Assembly: GCA_030998225.1 (NCBI GenBank)
Contig: JAPYXD010000741.1
Span: 1,674,001-1,738,000, forward strand
DNA from: Diplolepis rosae
Taxonomy: Eukaryota; Arthropoda; Insecta; Hymenoptera; Diplolepididae
Direction: 5' to 3'
DNA: 64,000 nt
Positions 51,950 to 61,022 of the stretch are shown one piece after another. A model generated the notes under the pieces. It searched no databases. It worked only from the letters and a program-made list of their open reading frames with translations, and was not told where the DNA came from. The stretch's first letter is position 1. The number at the start of each line of letters is the position of its first letter. The translations under genes were made by a program, and so were the position numbers.

Positions 51950-51958
51950 CTGCCTGGC
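51950..51958. repeat. Left flank target word, copy A
   Basis: CTGCCTGGC in satellite DNA next to the poly(A) tail. The same word, extended CTGCCTGGCTGTATT, starts at 55939 on the other side, giving a possible target-site duplication whose length is blurred by the T run. Confidence 0.6.
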
Positions 51959-52333
51959 TTTTTTTTTTTTTTTTTTTTTTTTTTGGTGAGGAGGAAAAAT
52001 GGCAAAATCTTTTATAGACGTTGTACAGGACTCTCCTAGGACGGGTCTAGGCATACCTGTTAAAACCAGAAAACCCCCTCTCTCGAACCAATACACCACC
52101 CGCGGAACCGCCTTTCGGCTTTGAACTTCACGGGTGGTTGGTTCCATTAAAGTCGCGTGCGACTCTTCCGTCATCCGTTCGCTCGGAACTTCCACCCGCG
52201 GCCACCCGCCCACTAGGACAACCGACCAGCCGCGCCACCCAGGGGAGAAACAAACAGATTCCTCCCCCGAACGACGCGGACAGTCAAGTCTACCCGAGAC
52301 GCAGGACCGCGGGCGCAGGCCCCGATGCGATTT
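51959..52333 (-). other. 3' UTR and poly(A) tail, copy A
   Basis: About 350 bases follow the ORF2 stop, ending in 26 A on the element strand. Frames here on either strand (for example 51890-52213) are not coding. The segment is almost identical in copy B. Confidence 0.8.
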
Positions 52334-54229
52334 CTACTGGCCCTCCCCGTTGTTTCGCTCCCGACGCCCATCAAGCTCCCTCGTCTTCATCACAAGTGTG
52401 ACGAATGACTCGATGAGCGTCCAGAACCGCTCAGACTGGAGCATGAGGGGGACCATCGTGTCAGGAGTAAGTTCGGAACCCACCGCCTGACCGAGGACCC
52501 CCCTAGCCACACCCCATTTTGCGCAGACGAAGAGTGCGTGCTCTGCGTTATCCACCGGGGAATCGCAGTAGCAACACGTCTCCTCGTCTCTCTTCTTAAA
52601 GCGCCTCAGGTACGCGTTAAAACAGCCATGGCCCGAGAGCGCTTGTGCCAAGTAAAAGCCGACTTCCCCGTGCTTTCTGTTCAGCCAGGTGGCGAGCTCC
52701 GAGATCAGGCGGTAGGTCCATCTCCCTGTCTGCTCACCATGCCATCTCATCTGCCATTTCTCGACGAGTCTGCGCCTTCCATCCTTGCGGATGGCCTCCT
52801 TCGCGCGAGCGATTTTCTGCAGGTCGGCGCAGGTAAGCTCCTTGCGAAGCTGAAAGGTTTCCTGCCTTTCCTCCGCCAATAAATCTATTGGCGGGACGCT
52901 CGCCAGGACCAGCACAGCGCTCGTCGAGATAGTTCTATATGCCGAAACTATTCTCAGCGCGACAAGTCTCTGCGCCGAGAACAGCTTCTTCTGAATAGCA
53001 TGGTTTTGCAAGGCATTGGCCCAGACCGGAGCTGCATAAAGCAGCTTCGAATGGACCACGCTCGCCACCAATCTTCTTTTCGCTTCCCTGGGTCCACCAA
53101 TGTTTGACATAAGCCGGGCCAAGTTTGCTCCACATTGGATGGCTTTGGCGGCTGCGATCTTTAGGTGTTCGCCAAAGCTAAGCCTACGATCCAGCTGCAC
53201 CCCCAGGTACTTAATGCTTGTTTTCCACTCGACTTCATGCTCTCCGAGAACGATCCTCGGGTATTGGAAGGATCTCCTGTCCGTAACGAGCAAAGCCTCG
53301 GTTTTCTCAGGGGCCAATTTAAGACCTCTGCCATCCAACCAGCGCTTCGCTCGCCACAGACTTTCATTGATCCTCAGCTCTAGGATTCCGACGTCGTCAG
53401 CGGCGCACACGACAAGTGCGTCATCCGCGAAGCCGACGATGCTCGTTCCAGCAGGCAGGTCCATGCGCAGGAAATCGTCGTACATGACGTTCCAAACGAG
53501 TGGACCCACCCGCGACCCTTGAGGGGCGCCACATGTCATCTCCTCCTTGAGAGACCATTTGTCGCCCTCATATATCACCCACCTGTCGCTCAGATAGTCA
53601 TCTATCATTCGCAACAGGTAGTCTGGAACCTTTTTCCGCACCATCGCCTCGATGCAGATGTTCCATCTCGCGGTATTGAACGCATTGCGTATGTCAATGC
53701 TAATCAACGCACAGAATCCCTTACGCTTACCAGTTCCTTTTCTTGCATTTGTGGCGATGTTAACCACAGCTTGGATGGCGTCCACCGTGGACCTGCCTTT
53801 CCTGAATCCGAACTGGTTTTCCGAGAGCCCGTTCTCCCTGACCAAGAGAGCCTGAAGCCGTTGTAGAATCAACTCCTCCAGAAGCTTCCCCATCGTATCC
53901 AATAGGCATATTGGTCTATACGACGAGGCGACCCCTAGAGGTTTGTTGCCCTTCCTCAGCAGGACCAACCTCTGCTTCTTCCAATCTGCGAAGAACCTCC
54001 CCTCCCGAAGACAGGAGTTAAAGGCTTCTAGGAGGATCTCTGGGTACGCCCCGATCACCTCTTTGAGGATCTCGTTCGGCACCCCGTCGATACCTGGCGC
54101 TGTATTTGCCTTAAGCCTTCCACCCGCTCTCTTTAGTTCTTCGAGAGTGAAGAGTTCTTCGCGCCGGACCACGCAGGAACTTCGGTCCTGTCTTTGGAAC
54201 GGCTCCACGTGTGGAAACAAGCTACACAC
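52334..54229 (-). pseudogene. ORF2 reverse transcriptase and C-terminal zinc knuckle, copy A
   Basis: A 631-codon frame, counted from its first Met. RT blocks are clear: GIDGVPNEIL (46-55), YRPICLL (104-110), NQFGFRKGRST (138-148), IDIRNAFNTARW with catalytic D179, APQGSRVGPLVWN (235-247) and the catalytic FADD (267-270). Near the C-terminus, CYCDSPVDNAEHALFVC is the C-x2-C-x7-H-x4-C knuckle of R1-type ORF2 proteins. There is no RNase H. This protein would carry out target-primed reverse transcription at the site cut by the endonuclease. The natural stop seems preserved here, unlike copy B. Upstream, an extra base near 54270 puts the linker in another frame. Confidence 0.92.
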
Positions 54230-54251
54230 AATGTACTGGACTCGATCGGGA

Positions 54252-54794
54252 TTATCCAGGCCCGGGGTCTTTTCTTCTAGCCACCAATCTCTTGGTGACT
54301 ATTTTGAAGGCGAGACCCCATGGGTCCTTCTCGACCTCACCGATCAAGTCTTTCCAGCATTGAAGTCGGCTTTTCTTTATGCCTCGCTTCAAAGCTGTTT
54401 TTGCCCCTTTCCATGCCTCGTGCAGCGTAGCATCCCCCTTTGAACGGGTGAATTTTCGCCGCGCTGCGAGGCATTCTCGACGTAGGGCTGCCAACTGGTC
54501 GTTCCACCAGTACATCGAACCCTTGGCTTGCCTGCGCTCACGGCGAGGCATCGAGTAGTCGCAAGCCGCGACCACCTTCTGCCTCACCGAGCGCACAGCA
54601 GCTTCAAACGACCCAGCAGGGCAGACCCAACCAAGCTCATCGATGAGCCTGGTTTCTTCGAGGTGTTCGCGAAGTCTTTCCCTGCTGAGTCGTCTCGTGT
54701 TCCAGGAGGGGCTCCTTCCTTCGCCGCCCCTACCCTTATCCACCGCCTGGCACCGTTGTTCTAGTGTAAATTCGATGCACCGGTGGTCACTCAA
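54252..54794 (-). pseudogene. ORF2 endonuclease end and linker, copy A
   Basis: The frame begins with the SDH motif (SDHRCIEF), the last catalytic block of the APE-type endonuclease; the reported first residue is a TTG inside an open frame, not a real start. The rest is the helical, Arg/Lys-rich linker (for example YWWNDQLAALRRECLAARR) that precedes RT in R1-clade ORF2. It ends out of frame (RRKDPGPG) because of an extra base near 54270. Confidence 0.85.
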
Positions 54795-54861
54795 GGTTAT
54801 TACCTCGAGGACCGACCAGTCGCTTATCCTTGAAGCGAGGCGAGGTGCGGCAATTGTGAGA

Positions 54862-55461
54862 TCAATTTCCTCGTCTGAACGTAAATTCCCCGCCCTGATT
54901 CAAGACGGTCAGTTCGTTCCTAGCGACCATCTCGCCAACCAAGATTCCCCTCCTATCTAGGCGGGCTTCACCCCACTCGGGCGACTTACTGTTGAAGTCC
55001 CCCCCTATGAGGGATCGCCCGATGGCCTCACGGAGGCTTTCCTCAAGGAGGAGGATCTGGGTCTCAAAGACATCGAAGGGATCGCCGGGGGAGAAGTAGC
55101 AGCTGTACACACGCACACCCGCCACCTCCACCCAGACGAACCCCGCGTCGGTCTCCAGGAAGTCCCCGACGCCCAAATCAGGGTTACAAACAAGGATGCC
55201 GGCCCTCCTTGATGCATCCTGATACCAAGCAGAGTTATCGGACCACTTGTACTGCTCACTAATGAGCAGCACCTCAGCCCTCCTCTCCCTGGCAGTCTGC
55301 ATCAGGAGGTCCTGGGCATCCTTCCCCCTTCCGAGGTTGAGTTGCAGGAACTTCAATTCCTGCCTCTCAACCTCCGAAGCTCTTCCCGGAAGACCGGGCA
55401 GGAGCCGCTCCCCGACACATGGGCGACATCTTTTTCGCCCCTGTCTGCACATGACAGGCAC
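54862..55461 (-). pseudogene. ORF2 APE-type endonuclease, N-terminal part, copy A
   Basis: The endonuclease opens with LKFLQLNLGRG (Asn42), has ISEQY with Glu69, and IGGDFNSKSPEWG with Asp155 and Asn157, the catalytic blocks of APE-like nucleases in non-LTR elements. Its frame ends at FRRGN because copy A lacks 12 bases present in copy B here. The remaining SDH block is in the next ORF. Its start overlaps ORF1 by about 110 bases in another frame, typical of the R1 clade. The exact start codon is uncertain. Confidence 0.88.
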
Positions 55462-55936
55462 CTTGGTGGTGCCTTACAGGTCCCGGCCAAGTGTCCCGTG
55501 GCGCCGCACCTCCAACAGGCGTTTTTCCTGTCGGGGTTGCTGCAGCCCCGGGACCCGTGGCCGTACCCAAGGCACCTGAAGCAGCGGGCGACTTCCAGGT
55601 GTTCGCGAATGCGGCACTCTACCCACCCGATCCTCAACTTACCTAGCCGAAGCAGACGCGCGGCGTCTGCCTCAGCCAGCCGGATCACTGCAGTCTTCAC
55701 CCCACCAAAGCGGGTGAAGAGCCTGCAGGACCCCTCAAAAGCTGGTCTGCCCAATGCCAAGCACAGGGCAGACACAACCTCTTCTTTTTCAACGGTCTCG
55801 TCGAGGTCCCTAATTTCGAGGGACCTCGTTGAGATCAGGGATGAAATTTGCGCCCTTTCCCCGACCGCCAGGTCGAGCTCCTTTCGGAAGGCCGAAACGT
55901 CTCCCCCCTTTTTGAGGACCAGAAGGACTTCTTCCT
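55353..55936 (-). pseudogene. ORF1 C-terminal part with CCHC knuckles, copy A
   Basis: The frame read from Met at 55775 to the stop at 55353 holds CFRCLGYGHGSRGC and CWRCGATGHLAGTC (C-x2-C-x4-H-x4-C). A third, wider knuckle follows, starting CLSCADRG and ending HVSGSGSC. This trio is the nucleic-acid-binding end of R1-clade ORF1 (Gag-like) protein, which packages the element RNA. Full proteins are several hundred residues; here only about 190 remain and the N-terminus is lost by 5' truncation. An extra C near 55907 in this copy shifts the frame upstream. Confidence 0.88.
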
Positions 55937-55938
55937 TC

Positions 55939-57038
55939 CTGCCTGGCTGTATTAAAAACTCAACACTTTATTCATGTAAGATTAAAATAAAACATAAGAT
56001 TAAAGAACAACTGTCTGGTTGTATTTAACACTCCGCACCTTATTCAACATAAGATTGAAATAAAATATAAGATAAAAGAACAACTGCCTGGTGGTTTTAA
56101 ACACACAAAAAATTATTCAAGTTTGATTAAATCAATATATAAAATGAAATAACAACTGCCTGGTTGTATTAAACACTCAGCACCTTATTCAACATAAGAT
56201 TGAAATAAAATATAAAATCAAGTAACAACTGCCTGGTTGTATTAAACACTCGGCACGTTATTCTAAATAAGATTGAAATAAAATATAAAATCACGTATCA
56301 ACTGCCTGGTTGTATTAAACACTCGGCACGTTATTCAACTGTGATTAAAATAATAAATAACATGAATGAACAACTGCCTGGTTCTATTATACATTCACCG
56401 CGTTATTCAAGTGAGATTAAAATAAGACATAAGATTAAAGAACAACTACCTGGTTGTATTAAACACTCAAAGCGTTATTCGAAATAAGATTGAAATAAAA
56501 TATAAAATCACGTATCAACTGCCTGGTTGTATAAAACACTCAGCAAGTTATTCAAGTGTGATCAAAATAATATATCAAATGAAATAACAACTGCCTGGTT
56601 GTATTAAACACTCAGCACGTTATTAAAAATTAGATTGAAATAAAATATAAAATCACGTATCAACTGCCTGGTGGTATCAAACACACAGAAAGTTATTCAA
56701 GTGTGATTAAAATAATATATAAAATGAAATAACAAAGGCCTGGTTCTATTACACATTCAACGCGTTATTCAAGTAAGATTAAAATAAAACATTAGATTAA
56801 AGAACAACATCCTGGTTGTATTAAACACTCAGCACGTTATTCGAAATAAGATTGAAATAAAATATAAAATCACGTATCAACTGCCTGGCTGTATTAAACA
56901 CTCAACACTTTATTCATGTAAGATTAAAATAAAACATAAGATTAAAGAACAACACCCTGGTTGTATTAAACACTCAGCATGTTATTCGAAATAAGATTGA
57001 AATAAAATATAAAATCACGTATCAACTGCCTGGCTGTA
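55939..57038. repeat. 72-bp satellite between the two R1-clade copies (1.1 kb)
   Basis: About 15 monomers. The first ~350 bp match the right flank of copy B (from 61023), and the last ~700 bp match the left flank of copy A (from ~51260), including the rare word CTATTACACATTCAACGCG. That is what a tandem duplication through the insert would leave. Confidence 0.93.
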
Positions 57039-57464
57039 TTTTTTTTTTTTTTTTTTTTTGGTGAGGAGGAAAAATGGCAAAATCTTTTATAGACGTTGTA
57101 CAGGACTCTCCTAGGACGGGTCTAGGCATACCTGTTAAAACCAGAAAACCCCCTCTCTCGAACCAATACACCACCCGCGGAACCGCCTTTCGGCTTTGAA
57201 CTTCACGGGTGGTTGGTTCCATTAAAGTCGCGTGCGACTCTTCCGTCATCCGTTCGCTCGGAACTTCCACCCGCGGCCACCCGCCCACTAGGACAACCGA
57301 CCAGCCGCGCCACCCAGGGGAGAAACAAACAGATTCCTCCCCCGAACGACGCGGACAGTCAAGTCTACCCGAGACGCAGGACCGCGGGCGCAGGCCCCGA
57401 TGCGATTTCTACTGGCCCTCCCCGTTGTTTCGCTCCCGACGCCCATCAAGCTCCCTCGTCTTCA

Positions 57465-59420
57465 TCACAAGTGTGACGAATGACTCGATGAGCGTCCAGA
57501 AGCGCTCAGACTGGAGCATGAGGGGGACCATCGTGTCAGGAGTAAGTTCGGAACCCACCGCCTGACCGAGGACCCCCTAGCCACACCCCATTTTGCGCAG
57601 ACGAAGAGTGCGTGCTCTGCGTTATCCACCGGGGAATCGCAGTAGCAACACGTCTCCTCGTCTCTCTTCTTAAAGCGCCTCAGGTACGCGTTAAAACAGC
57701 CATGGCCCGAGAGCGCTTGTGCCAAGTAAAAGCCGACTTCCCCGTGCTTTCTGTTCAGCCAGGTGGCGAGCTCCGAGATCAGGCGGTAGGTCCATCTCCC
57801 TGTCTGCTCACCATGCCATTTCGTCTGCCATTTCTCGACGAGTCTGCGCCTTCCATCCTTGCGGATGGCCTCCTTCGCGCGAGCGATTTTCTGCAGGTCG
57901 GCGCAGGTAAGCTCCTTGCGAAGCTGAAAGGTTTCCTGCCTTTCCTCCGCCAATAAATCTATTGGCGGGACGCTCGCCAGGACCAGCACAGCGCTCGTCG
58001 AGATAGTTCTATATGCCGAAACTATTCTCAGCGCGACAAGTCTCTGCGCCGAGAACAGCTTCTTCTGAATAGCATGGTTTTGCAAGGCATTGGCCCAGAC
58101 CGGAGCTGCATAAAGCAGCTTCGAATGGACCACGCTCGCCACCAATCTTCTTTTCGCTTCCCTGGGTCCACCAATGTTTGACATAAGCCGGGCCAAGTTT
58201 GCTCCACATTGGATGGCTTTGGCGGCTGCGATCTTTAGGTGTTCGCCAAAGCTAAGCCTACGATCCAGCTGCACCCCCAGGTACTTAATGCTTGTTTTCC
58301 ACTCGACTTCATGCTCTCCGAGAACGATCCTCGGGTATTGGAAGGATCTCCTGTCCGTAACGAGCAAAGCCTCGGTTTTCTCAGGGGCCAATTTAAGACC
58401 TCTGCCATCCAACCAGCGCTTCGCTCGCCACAGACTTTCATTGATCCTCAGCTCTAGGATTCCGACGTCGTCAGCGGCGCACACGACAAGTGCGTCATCC
58501 GCGAAGCCGACGATGCTCGTTCCAGCAGGCAGGTCCATGCGCAGGAAATCGTCGTACATGACGTTCCAAACGAGTGGACCCACCCGCGACCCTTGAGGGG
58601 CGCCACATGTCATCTCCTCCTTGAGAGACCATTTGTCGCCCTCATATATCACCCACCTGTCGCTCAGATAGTCATCTATCATTCGCAACAGGTAGTCTGG
58701 AACCTTTTTCCGCACCATCGCCTCGATGCAGATGTTCCATCTCGCGGTATTGAACGCATTGCGTATGTCAATGCTAATCAACGCACAGAATCCCTTACGC
58801 TTACCAGTTCCTTTTCTTGCATTTGTGGCGATGTTAACCACAGCTTGGATGGCGTCCACCGTGGACCTGCCTTTCCTGAATCCGAACTGGTTTTCCGAGA
58901 GCCCGTTCTCCCTGACCAAGAGAGCCTGAAGCCGTTGTAGAATCAACTCCTCCAGAAGCTTCCCCATCGTATCCAATAGGCATATTGGTCTATACGACGA
59001 GGCGACCCCTAGAGGTTTGTTGCCCTTCCTCAGCAGGACCAACCTCTGCTTCTTCCAATCTGCGAAGAACCTCCCCTCCCGAAGACAGGAGTTAAAGGCT
59101 TCTAGGAGGATCTCTGGGTACGCCCCGATCACCTCTTTGAGGATCTCGTTCGGCACCCCGTCGATACCTGGCGCTGTATTTGCCTTAAGCCTTCCACCCG
59201 CTCTCTTTAGTTCTTCGAGAGTGAAGAGTTCTTCGCGCCGGACCACGCAGGAACTTCGGTCCTGTCTTTGGAACGGCTCCACGTGTGGAAACAAGCTACA
59301 CACAATGTACTGGACTCGATCGGGATTATCCAGGCCCGGGGTCTTTCTTCTAGCCACCAATCTCTTGGTGACTATTTTGAAGGCGAGACCCCATGGGTCC
59401 TTCTCGACCTCACCGATCAA
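57465..59420 (-). pseudogene. ORF2 reverse transcriptase, copy B
   Basis: A 651-codon frame with the same RT blocks as copy A (APQGSRVGPLVWN, FADD). It extends about 40 residues further upstream because the linker-RT junction is in frame here (RRKTPGLDNPDRVQY). After the zinc knuckle (CYCDSPVDNAEHALFVC) one C is missing from a C run near 57574, so the last ~50 residues are replaced and the frame ends at 57465. A and B thus differ in which part is intact. Confidence 0.92.
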
Positions 59421-59868
59421 GTCTTTTCCAGCATTGAAGTCGGCTTTTCTTTATGCCTCGCTTCAAAGCTGTTTTTGCCCCTTTCCATGCCTCGTGCAGC
59501 GTAGCATCCCCCTTTGAACGGGTGAATTTTCGCCGCGCTGCGAGGCATTCTCGACGTAGGGCTGCCAACTGGTCGTTCCACCAGTACATCGAACCCTTGG
59601 CTTGCCTGCGCTCACGGCGAGGCATCGAGTAGTCGCAAGCCGCGACCACCTTCTGCCTCACCGAGCGCACAGCAGCTTCAAACGACCCAGCAGGGCAGAC
59701 CCAACCAAGCTCATCGATGAGCCTGGTTTCTTCGAGGTGTTCGCGAAGTCTTTCCCTGCTGAGTCGTCTCGTGTTCCAGGAGGGGCTCCTTCCTTCGCCG
59801 CCCCTACCCTTATCCACCGCCTGGCACCGTTGTTCTAGTGTGAATTCGATGCACCGGTGGTCACTCAA
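59410..59868 (-). pseudogene. ORF2 endonuclease end and linker, copy B
   Basis: Starts at SDHRCIEF (TTG is not a true start) and continues through the same linker as copy A. It ends early at CWKRLDR because one T is added near 59424, shifting the frame before the DLIGEVEKD stretch. Confidence 0.85.
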
Positions 59869-59935
59869 GGTTATTACCTCGAGGACCGACCAGTCGCTTA
59901 TACGAGAAGCGAGGCGAGGTGCGGCAATTGTGAGA

Positions 59936-60546
59936 TCAATTATTGACCCCCGCTCCTCGTCTGAACGTAAATTCCCCGCCCTGATTCAAGACGGTCAGTT
60001 CGTTCCTAGCGACCATCTCGCCAACCAAGATTCCCCTCCTATCTAGGCGGGCTTCACCCCACTCGGGCGACTTACTGTTGAAGTCCCCCCCTATGAGGGA
60101 TCGCCCGATGGCCTCACGGAGGCTTTCCTCAAGGAGGAGGATCTGGGTCTCAAAGACATCGAAGGGATCGCCGGGGGAGAAGTAGCAGCTGTACACACGC
60201 ACACCCGCCACCTCCACCCAGACGAACCCCGCGTCGGTCTCCAGGAAGTCCCCGACGCCCAAATCAGGGTTACAAACAAGGATGCCGGCCCTCCTTGATG
60301 CATCCTGATACCAAGCAGAGTTATCGGACCACTTGTACTGCTCACTAATGAGCAGCACCTCAGCCCCCTCTCCCTGGCAGTCTGCATCAGGAGGTCCTGG
60401 GCATCCTTCCCCCTTCCGAGGTTGAGTTGCAGGAACTTCAATTCCTGCCTCTCAACCTCCGAAGCTCTTCCCGGAAGACCGGGCAGGAGCCGCTCCCCGA
60501 CACATGGGCGACATCTTTTTCGCCCCTGTCTGCACATGACAGGCAC
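59936..60546 (-). pseudogene. ORF2 APE-type endonuclease, copy B, in two frames
   Basis: The first part (from 60546) carries LKFLQLNLGRG. A base missing near 60365 relative to copy A moves the rest, including ISEQY and IGGDFNSKSPEWG, into the frame that ends at 59936. There the frame runs FRRGAG and then stops, because a G run appears one base too long. The 12 bases deleted in copy A are present here. Confidence 0.87.
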
Positions 60547-61022
60547 CTTGGTGGTGCCTTACAGGTCCCGGCCAAGTGTCCCGTGGCGCCGCACCTCCAA
60601 CAGGCGTTTTTCCTGTCGGGGTTGCTGCAGCCCCGGGACCCGTGGCCGTACCCAAGGCACCTGAAGCAGCGGGCGACTTCCAGGTGTTCGCGAATGCGGC
60701 ACTCTAACCACCCGATCCTCAACTTACCTAGCTGAAGCAGACGCGCGGCGTCTGCCTCAGCCAGCCGGATCACTGCAGTCTTCACCCCACCAAAGCGGGT
60801 GAAGAGCCTGCAGGACCCCTCAAAAGCCGGTCTGCCCAATGCCAAGCACAGGGCAGACACAACCTCTTCTTTTTCAACGGTCTCGTCGAGGTCCCTAATT
60901 TCGAGGGACCTCGTCGAGACCAGGGATGAAATTTGCGCCCTTTCCCCGACCGCCAGGTCGAGCTCCTTTCGGAAGGCCGAAACGTCTCCCCCTTTTTGAG
61001 GACCAAAAGGACTTCTTCCTTC
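60438..61022 (-). pseudogene. ORF1 C-terminal part with CCHC knuckles, copy B
   Basis: One open frame of about 190 codons inside the element. Upstream it reads into satellite (first Met at 61043), showing the natural start is lost. A region with RSLEIRDLDETVEKEE lies upstream of the three zinc knuckles. This conserved block precedes the knuckles in R1-clade ORF1 proteins. This copy is better preserved than A over this stretch. Confidence 0.9.

Larger units (their letters stand above)
18586..51958. repeat. 72-bp satellite array, main block (~33 kb)
   Basis: Monomers of about 72 bp share the core CTGCCTGGTTGTATTAAACA (or ATCCTGGTTGTATTAAACA), then a CACGTTATTC-type word, an AAGATTGAAATAAAAT-type stretch and AAAGAACAA. 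Three main variants recur: one with CAGCACGTTATTCAAAATAAG, one with CAACACGTTATTCAAGTAAG, and one with CACAGAAAGTTATTCAAGTGTG. Some monomers are shortened, for example AAACACTTTATTCAAGTA. The left part (to ~31 kb) is more mixed; the right part shows longer duplicated blocks. ORFs here, up to 138 codons at 21153-21569, arise because 72 is a multiple of three, and stops in common monomers break them. Confidence 0.97.
51959..55938 (-). mobile_element. R1-clade non-LTR retrotransposon, copy A (5'-truncated)
   Basis: A GC-rich insert in AT-rich satellite. The 3' end is a 26-base poly(A) tail (T run 51959-51984 on the plus strand), then a ~350-bp 3' UTR, ORF2 and the C-terminal part of ORF1. The 5' end stops at CTTCCTTC, directly against satellite CTGCCTGG. 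The ORF1 start and any 5' UTR are missing. The satellite word CTGCCTGGC(T) borders both ends, consistent with target-site duplication. Frame breaks in ORF2 make it inactive. APE-type endonuclease, FADD-type RT, C-terminal zinc knuckle, three CCHC motifs in ORF1 and no RNase H all fit the R1 clade (R1, TRAS, SART, Waldo). Confidence 0.93.
57039..61022 (-). mobile_element. R1-clade non-LTR retrotransposon, copy B (5'-truncated)
   Basis: Nearly identical to copy A, same strand, same 5' truncation point (CTTCCTTC next to CTGCCTGG). The tail is 21 A (T run 57039-57059). The left flank reads CTGCCTGGCTGTATT before the T run; the right flank reads CTGCCTGGTTGTATT, a 15-bp duplication with one mismatch. 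R1-clade elements typically duplicate about 14 bp. Private indels in the endonuclease, linker and C-terminal region make it inactive. Confidence 0.93.

Noticed and set aside
18586..51958. CRISPR-like or phage-like direct repeat array
   Set aside because: Monomers are head-to-tail with no unique spacers, all parts vary together, and the context is eukaryotic.
52134..55028. Plus-strand ORFs over the R1-clade copies (for example 53100-53522, 53943-54443, 55342-56028 and their copy B equivalents)
   Set aside because: Antisense shadows of ORF1/ORF2 in GC-rich DNA; the minus frames carry the RT, endonuclease and CCHC motifs.
51959..61022. Assigning the insertions to rDNA-specific R1 itself
   Set aside because: Flanks are satellite, not 28S rDNA, and the target word differs. 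Only clade-level assignment is supported.
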